Assembly: GCA_023078555.1 (NCBI GenBank)
Contig: CM041197.1
Coordinates: 9,022,842-9,086,841, forward strand
DNA from: Ulva prolifera
Taxonomy: Eukaryota > Chlorophyta > Ulvophyceae > Ulvales > Ulvaceae
Direction of reading: 5' to 3'
Length of the DNA: 64,000 nucleotides
Each line of letters begins with the position of its first letter. The stretch's first letter is position 1. Of this stretch, positions 57,475-64,000 are shown piece by piece. The translations under genes were made by a program, and so were the position numbers. The notes beneath the pieces are model-generated. The model had not been told where the DNA came from. It was given only the letters and a program-made list of their open reading frames with translations, and searched no databases.

Positions 57475-58531
57475 TGGCCGGGTGGGGGGCTGGATGTGTA
57501 CGTAATGGAATGTGGCAGATGCCTGCAGTGGGCTCCGCAAGGAGCGATGCGGGCGATCATTAGCAACTGTGCATCAGGTATCGGACGGCCTGGCAAGCAT
57601 CGATTAGAATCGTGGCAGAGGTGTTCACCAGACTGTACAGAGCAGGGGAAACGGACGGCCATGAGAATGCAGAGACCGGCACTGGAGGGGTTCACATGTA
57701 AACATGTTACAATTTGCTGCAGCTTTCGCGCCCTGACGTCTTGAAAAGCAGATCAGGAATTGTTATGAAGACCGTTGATACAACACTGCGATGTGCTTTA
57801 TATCTTCGGAATTATGCAATGATCACATACTGCACTGGTGTCGGTCCAGATGATTTCAATACCCACCTGGCCATGTCTCTTGAGCTCTTTCTACATTTCA
57901 AGGCCACTGCATCTCACCACCGTTTGCATATGAACTCTAGACATTCTGTTTGCATGTCGAGTTCATCTACTTCAGCTTGCATCGAGAGAATGTCTTCCAG
58001 TTGCCATGGACGCCATGTGATCCTTTCGAGGTTAATATTCCACCCTTCGGCATGTGGTTGGGTTTAATCAGGGTCCTCAATAGCATATAATGACATGGCC
58101 AGTGATCAAGACTGTATGCTTATTTACGATGGGACTTTCATTGCTAGAAGGAGCACCAGGATCCGACCTCGTGATGTGTAAAGATGCATAGTGTATGCCA
58201 GGAACTTACATGAGCACAGGCCGTAGCATGGCAGAGCACCAGGTTGTACCACAGAGCATCAGCAACAGATTCACTCCGTCTGATGTGCATGCGGGGCCTG
58301 ATGGGCGGACGAACTAATGGTCAACAGCCCTGAAGACACGGCGTGTGTCCAGAATCATCGCATGTTGAACCACTCAGAACTTGACAACGAAGGCTTTCAT
58401 CGTATGAAATGTCTCTAGCGGTCACATTGAGCCCATGTGATGATCAGCCCTGGAAGGCGCCACCTGGGACTGACCTCGGGAGGTACTATGGTCATCTCCA
58501 ACCTCGATTCAAAATTCAACCTTGGCGCAGC
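57475..58531. other. Convergent spacer, sulfotransferase to CFAP97-like gene
   Basis: The 3' ends of two converging genes face each other. The sequence is moderately AT-rich and I see no gene. Confidence 0.5.
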
Positions 58532-59862
58532 TTAACCGTGCCTTGCATCATACCAGTCAGTTCCAAGACGGCGCCGCAGCCGAACAGATGACGTCTGGGT
58601 ACGCGAGATGTTTGCTGCGAGTTTCTGTGCAGTCTGCCATTCTTTGCGTAGGTGTGTACTTGAGGTGTCCCGGGAAGGTTTGATCTTCTGCAGCCTGTGA
58701 TAGATTCGCAGGTTCTCCTCCGCGACCCTCTCGCTGAACAGCTTCCTGGAGCAGCATGAGAGCCCAAGTATCCATATCAGGGCCCACCAACATCCACCTT
58801 GAACAAGATGCTGAGTATGAACCAGTTGGCAGTGAGGAGAGGCATATCCTCTCGTCTGTAGCGGCATCACGAGGGCTGCTGATTGCTAGCTGTGTCACAT
58901 AGTTCCAGGTCGTAACAGGCTCAGACCAAACTCCAGTTGTGTAAGGTACATACACTTGTCAATGCACATGTGTTTGCAATCACACCTGTGGTGATTGACC
59001 ATTCCGTTGAAAGCATTTTCAAAGGGTTACCGTGTGGCAATGAATACAGACTCACCGAGCATGTGCTGCAGCAAACGTGCGCAGGTACATGTCGACATAG
59101 CAGGGGCAGCTTCCACTTTCTTGCAACTGTTGCAAAGCACAACACGCTGTGCGTGGCGCGGTGGAACATGCAATCCCTGGCCATACCGTACATGGGTGCA
59201 GAGTGGTCCGTGCGCTCCAGACGGATTCGCTGTCAAGAGTGCATGTGTCATTCGAACACAAGGAAACATGATATCCTACCTGTTCCTACTGGTTGGGGCC
59301 TCATTGCAGGGCTTTCCACGTGGAGGCGATTTCATTGCGATTGCTTGGCCAACAGGCCTGCTGTAGACACTCTCCAACCGATGAACCAGGCTCCGTGTCT
59401 CAGTGGCAATGTCCACGAGCCTTGCAGGATTGTGTGTGAAGTCTGCCTTATTGAAGGTTCGTGGAAGCCCATGACAAGGGCAAGAGGTGAATGTCCGTGG
59501 TCGAATCTTGCCACGATTGTCCCGAAACTGACCATTGCTATCATGTCGCTCCAGTCTGACAGGCATCCGCGACATGTGCTGAGGAGCGTTTCTGCTCATC
59601 TGCCCACCCTACCATCAGATCAAGCACACGATGAGTTGCTTCACAATGTTGTGTCACAACTTCTGATAGTGAAACGTATGTCAAAGCAGCTGTTGCACAC
59701 CAAAGAAATGACTACGTGAACTGGAGATGCCGTCAACTTGACCAGCGTGCGAATTACCTCGGAATTCTTCCTGACGTCGTCGGTATGAGTGAACAAGGCA
59801 TCAGCTGTTGTCGTCGAGCCAGGCTGTGAATTTGCATGCGCTGGGTGCTGATCAAGAGACAT
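58532..59862 (-). CDS. CFAP97/hemingway-domain-like ciliary protein
   Basis: Three minus-strand exons, 59862-59758, 59578-59280 and 58733-58532, join at phases 0 and 2 to give 201 residues. The central part reads ARLVDIATETRSLVHRLESV, and the last exon starts SERVAEENLRIYHRLQKIKP, then HLRKEWQTAQKLAANI. The paired blocks, a helix with E-N-x-x-[IL]-x-x-[RK]-[IL] ahead of a KP-S turn and a W-containing helix, are the signature of the CFAP97 (hemingway) family, which is linked to axoneme assembly and motility. The N-terminal 60 residues are polar and unrecognised. Exon 2 could instead begin slightly upstream; the phase-0 acceptor CCTCAG was chosen because it fits the 35-codon first exon. Its presence suggests the organism builds flagella. 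Confidence 0.68.
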
Positions 59863-60466
59863 TGGTGTCTCGCACAAACCAGTTCACCGCAATAACGCAA
59901 ATATTCCAAAGCAGCTGTGAGCGCCGATGCCTCCAGATGCTGGTGTCGGGGGCGGAGGGGTCAAGCACAGGCGGAAGTTCCACCTCACATACACCAATTT
60001 GCCGTCAAAGTGCGGGCCCAAACCTAAACTTAAAGCTTTCACAAGGAACGACACCTATGCACCGGGCGCCAAGTCTGAACGTATGGCCTTTTGCCCGTGC
60101 GCTGTATCCGCCAACGATCGGCAGGATAAATCTTACACAGTCACGCCGTGTCTAAGCAGTATTGGCGTATACACCGCACAGCTGCGGTGGGATCTCGATC
60201 AAATTGCCACTTTTGCAATGCGTGCAGGTGTTGCCCCCGGGAACAGCGATATAAAGGCTTTGAGACATCGCGGTGCAACGGGACGATATTCCCCACAGTA
60301 CAAACTAAATAAGCCAACAGCAGTACGAAATACAAACCATGCAGGCCGCGCTATCACCTTCGCATAGCGCAACACTGTATTGCTCGCAGAAATCTGCTGT
60401 CTGGCTTCGTGTACTGCTAGTGAAGCGTAGTGTTGCATCTCTGATCCACAGACGCATAAAGCTAAT
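59863..60466. other. Divergent spacer upstream of CFAP97-like gene
   Basis: About 600 bases that should hold the CFAP97-like promoter and perhaps that of the small gene at 60467. Short open frames here have no motifs. Confidence 0.45.
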
Positions 60467-60829
60467 ATGTTGGGCATGCTGGAGCAGGTATGCCCCTCTG
60501 TGACATCGAACCTCTTTCTGATCTACGGCCACACCGTTGTCACTGAGGGGCGGGCAGTGCCAGCGATGATGCCGGTTGCATCGCATTGGTCTACGTTTGG
60601 ACTAGCCAGTTCCATTTCTGATTGCATCAATCAATGGGTCAGACCGATAATCTTGCTGTAGGCAATTCCAAAGGCGTTCCGCCCCAGCCCAGCCCAAATC
60701 TTTGGTCTCGGGCTGTGGGGTCCTGTTCTGGGCGGTGGGCTGTTCTATATGATCGGCGATCCTTCGGTTCAATGGGTGCAAGAGCAGATAGGTCTGCGAA
60801 AGCCGGCAGGCGAAGAAGATTCAGAATAG
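60467..60829 (+). CDS. Possible 62-residue single-span membrane protein
   Basis: Exon 60467-60487 (MLGMLEQ, donor GTATGC) joins exon 60662-60829 (acceptor GCTGTAG) at phase 0 to give 62 residues. The second exon is a convincing protein sequence: a PKAFRPSPAQ lead-in, one hydrophobic span (IFGLGLWGPVLGGGLFYMI), then GDPSVQWVQEQIGLRKP and an acidic tail. The size and topology are those of small subunits of organelle respiratory or photosynthetic complexes, but I cannot assign it to one. The first exon is short, and its choice rests on phase and a good donor; a longer N-terminal part may lie further upstream. Confidence 0.5.
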
Positions 60830-61640
60830 TTTAGCTGGAGCACATGGCTTTGACTGCAAGCCATTACCTTCGAACAACGATTCAATCTATGGTCGTTGTT
60901 GTTGATTTCTGTTTTCAGGCTAATAGCACTTGCGTGCTAATGAAATGCTTTGCGTGGAGTTCCAGCTTCATTCGAGGCCAGACATGTAGGCTTGTAAACA
61001 TGTAGCCGATCCATGTGCAGTCAAGTCAGCTGCATCCCTTATCTTGAAGCGCAATTATGTTAACAAGATATATCATTCTATGTAGCGTTGTTTCTGCTGA
61101 AGTGGAGCATGGCGTCGTGACTCGACCTGATAGAGTGGTATTGCCACGCCACGCCGCAGTATCTACGCCCAAAGCATGTGGCTGCTTCGATCTGCGACAA
61201 CACTGTGCAGCTATCGGCGCTTCTCCTGCAACTTCTGGGGCCGTGGACTATCACTGCAAGCCTGTCAATGATGCATGTCTGTCAGCAAGCAGCACAGCCC
61301 TTCTTAATGAGCCAAAGAATTGCAACTGGCTTGCGTGAATGTGTCTTTCGGTATGCCTTTCGGGAAGTCCAGAGCCATCCTGGTGGTTGTGGTGAGAATC
61401 TGAGCATGCTGGATCTGCTCTTTCTCTTCATGCTGCTGCCCCAGCCTGCGCCCTAACCAGTGCAGCCCTCTGGCCTTGACCTCCAGAGCCCAGTGCAGCC
61501 CGCAGCACATATGTGGCACATCGCTGGCTACATGTGCGTCGATGCTGCTCCTTGCGATGGCACTCACCGCCGATCACGTAGCTATCAAGTATTCCACAAA
61601 TACACGAGCTCACGCCATCGCAAGGACAGGACAACGTACT

Positions 61641-61728
61641 CAGCATATGTGGTCCCATTAACGCGGAGTTGTCAATGTCCTCTGCAGGATATGGCTCAGT
61701 GAATTCAGATTTACTTTTCTTTACTGTA
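61641..61728 (+). mobile_element. Short retroelement tail related to the LINE 3' end
   Basis: This is the second copy of the tail seen at 4648-4733. They share GCATATGTGGTCCC, GGAGTTGTCAATGTCC, GGATATGGCTCAGTGAATTC and CAGATTTACTTTTCTTTAC, about 85% alike by eye. The middle part matches the LINE end near 35393-35443. The TTTACTTTTCTTTAC end is not in the LINE copy, which favours a separate short element sharing the LINE's recognition tail. Confidence 0.55.
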
Positions 61729-62867
61729 CAGCATCTAGCCCAGTGACATATCTGCATTGGTGGGGGGTCTGTGAGCCACAGCGGCTTTGTGTCAGCAGAG
61801 ATATCGTGCTTCCCTGCCACCACTGCCTCACCTTCTGGCGCTGGTGTTGCTGGCCTGTCGATCTGTGTTCAATGTTTAGATTGTGTTTTTGTGACTGATC
61901 AAGTGTTGATCAGGTTGCTGTGCTGCATTCCTCATTGGTGATGTGCCACTGATCGCACTTTAAATATCAAGTTCTGCCATGAAGTCTGGATGTAGGCCTT
62001 ACAGGCACACACGGTCATTGCATGGCAGCCATGCAGTGGCCAGCATCCCATGTACTGGTAAATTTGCAGATAGTCCACAGACTATCATCACACCATGATG
62101 GTTGCATGGACGGCTCCGAACTGCAGCAACATGCCTGTCGATCGAAACCTCCAAGTGCTACACGCTGCCTACACAGCCTCCAGGCAAGTTGTGCTGAGGG
62201 CGGATATGTGCTCAGGTTGAGCAAGGGGGCCATGCAGGGGGGACCAGGAAAAATTGCAGTCTCCACGAGACCACAACAGAACTGTCAGAGGTGTTCAGCA
62301 GTTGTACAGCCTGTTGTGAAGGCCGACCGTGAGCGTTGCATGCTGCACATGGACCTCCGCGGTTCCTGCGGTCTCTCTGCAGCCGACTGTGTCCTCGTTA
62401 CACACATCGACCTTCGTGACAGCTTTCACTGCCCGCACTGCTTTCGCGGTGCTGCCCGCCTCGCCCCTTGGTCCATGTAACACGCGAGATGTCACGCACG
62501 ATCGAGAGTTGCTCCAGCCTCCGCATATCGTGCGGTCATGGCCTGTCACCTTCTCTAGAAATCTCGCACATGAATGATGTTTCTCACACGACATGTCGCA
62601 TTCCCATGGCATGCCTGCGGCTCCCAGCGCGGCGGTCACAGTCGCTCCCACCTGGCGCGGCCGCAAGTGCACATCACCACGCCACCTGCCCGCCAGGTCC
62701 GAGTCTCCTGCTCCTAGCCCTGTGGCCAGCGGGTCCCATTCTATCGAGCTCCCGCTGTGCCCGCTGTCCACGAGCCCAGGGAGCATTGTAGGCCTTGGCT
62801 TACCTCAGATCTCGAGATAGTCCGGTTTGTGTCCGCCCGTCCAGGTGTGCACACATCTTGAATTAAA

Positions 62868-62909
62868 GATGTTTAAACATCATGTACATTTGGTCAACGT
62901 TGACCAAAT
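62868..62909. repeat. Two adjacent perfect palindromes
   Basis: GATGTTTAAACATC (62868-62881) is followed six bases later by a 22-base perfect palindrome (62888-62909) centred on AACGTT, which contains TTGACC on both strands. Both are free of mismatches. Confidence 0.85.
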
Positions 62910-64000
62910 TGTGCAGCTGCAGCTTTCCTCAACAGGTGGGCTGATCAACAGCAGACCAGTCTGCGGCCGCAGTAAGCTTTGGTGCATAAACTTCCTCCTA
63001 CAACTGCTCAGTGCTTGTCAGCTGCCACCAACCTGGAAGACTTACCTGGACAAACTACCCTAGGAGCTCCTCACAAGCATTCCACAGAGCTGGTGGCACG
63101 GGCTGTGAACTCAGAAGAAATTATTCTTCAGTTCACTCTCGTTACCTCACCGGAGGCGCCAATCAGCCATAGGCTGCCCGATCCACACAGAACACCCAGC
63201 AACACAGCATAGCTTCCACATCCAGGTGATTTGACGCTGGACACTGCTTGCAGCTGCGCCGCCTGCATCCACAACCCAGGCACCAATCACATCGCGCGTA
63301 CATTGGGGCTCTTCAAGTGGGGATGCAGCCACGCGCACGGGCGCAGCCTGCGACGGCGGCCATGCCACGTCATGTGTTTGAGCGCAAGCACCGGCGGCAG
63401 AGAATATTCTCTAACTTTCTCTAATGAAATATACGATATATCATTGCGGGAGCGTGGGGGAGAGGGTCGGTGTAGCCCCATTGCAGCAGCCCCATCCGCC
63501 GCTCTTGTATCTGCAGCACGCATGGGCCCGTTACATTGCACTGCTCGGCACATCACACACAATTCATCTGCGCAGCTGCCGGCACATGCATGGATCTCCA
63601 GCACTGTGCTTCAAGATCAACGGCGTGTGATACAAGGACAACGGCAGAGATGAGGGACCCTCGCACAGCCGGCATTCAATGCCCCATTCGGCCTGGGCCC
63701 AGTGTGCGCGGCCGCCTGCAGCAGGACTGACTAGCGCGGTATGTTGCTGTGTGTGTTTGTTCCCTTCAGTATGATTTGGCACCCGGAGTTCACGAGGTGT
63801 CTATGTTTCATGTATGTAGGGCTTGTGCTACATGTACAATCACAAGCATGTTTGCAAAGGGGCAGAGACAGGTGGCTAATGCACCGCATGAGATAAGCCA
63901 GGACTTGTAGTGCGATCAAGGGTGCTGGCTATGACATGGTGCATGGGGGCTTTGTCTTGCACATGTCATGACGGTATCAGGGTGTGGGTGTGTTTCACAG

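Larger units (their letters stand above)
60830..64000. other. Terminal region without established genes
   Basis: I see no complete gene. A GC-rich minus-strand stretch at about 62610-62790 (GAGDSDLAGRWRGDVHLRPR) could be an exon of a gene continuing outside the window, but it has no family match. The region also carries a short retroelement tail (61641-61728) and two adjacent palindromes (62868-62909). Confidence 0.45.

Noticed and set aside
62295-62786. Minus-strand 163-codon frame near the right end
   Set aside because: It includes some exon-like composition but no family motif and no supported splice partner, so it is only mentioned within the terminal region.

Overview
This window is nuclear DNA from a single-celled eukaryotic alga. 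The genes are GC-rich and broken by short-to-medium spliceosomal introns. Most introns have donors of the type GTGCGY and acceptors ending TGCAG, a style familiar from green algae. A plastid-lipase (PLIP-type) gene and a DnaJ-type zinc-finger protein with plastid-like targeting features point to a plastid. A CFAP97/hemingway-type gene points to a flagellum. I favour a green flagellate, but the exact group cannot be fixed from this sequence alone.

Layout. 1-9.5 kb holds two tandem copies of one uncharacterised type II membrane protein family: the 3' end of copy 1, then all of copy 2 in four exons. 11.8-15.4 kb is a six-exon PLIP-type lipase. 16.3-17.3 kb is a two-exon CXXCXG zinc-finger protein. 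17.8-21.3 kb is a six-exon class V aminotransferase of the isopenicillin-N-epimerase-like group. 24.7-27.5 kb (minus strand) is a six-exon nucleotide-sugar/triose-phosphate transporter family protein with a 24-nt micro-exon. About 27.5-30.2 kb is a spacer with hairpins, direct repeats and one anonymous open frame.

30.2-44.9 kb is a retrotransposon block on the plus strand. It starts with a non-LTR element whose single long ORF carries an APE endonuclease and a reverse transcriptase. Three head-to-tail copies of a second non-LTR element follow: N-terminal C2H2 finger, RT with YHDD at the active site, and a C-terminal R2-type restriction-like endonuclease. The first of these copies is 5'-truncated; the next two have complete 1197-codon ORFs that are almost identical. 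Every 3' end runs into a TACA-type microsatellite, and the third copy begins directly in the TACA tail of the second. The most interesting signal here is therefore a microsatellite-seeking element building its own tandem array.

45.3-54.3 kb (minus strand) holds a metacaspase-like gene, whose catalytic cysteine position reads as serine and which carries a 34-residue charged repeat, and a seven-exon NASP/SHNi-TPR histone chaperone. 54.8-57.5 kb (plus) is a three-exon sulfotransferase with a signal peptide. 58.5-59.9 kb (minus) is a three-exon CFAP97-like gene. 60.5-60.8 kb (plus) is a possible two-exon gene for a 62-residue single-span membrane protein. The remainder to 64 kb looks non-coding apart from a short retroelement-related tail and two adjacent perfect palindromes.

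Exon models were built by hand from splice signals, reading-frame phase and recognisable family motifs. In every multi-exon model given as complete, the exon lengths add up in phase. The genes show no operon-like or pathway relationship. Intronic homopolymer tracts are always poly-C on the sense strand.
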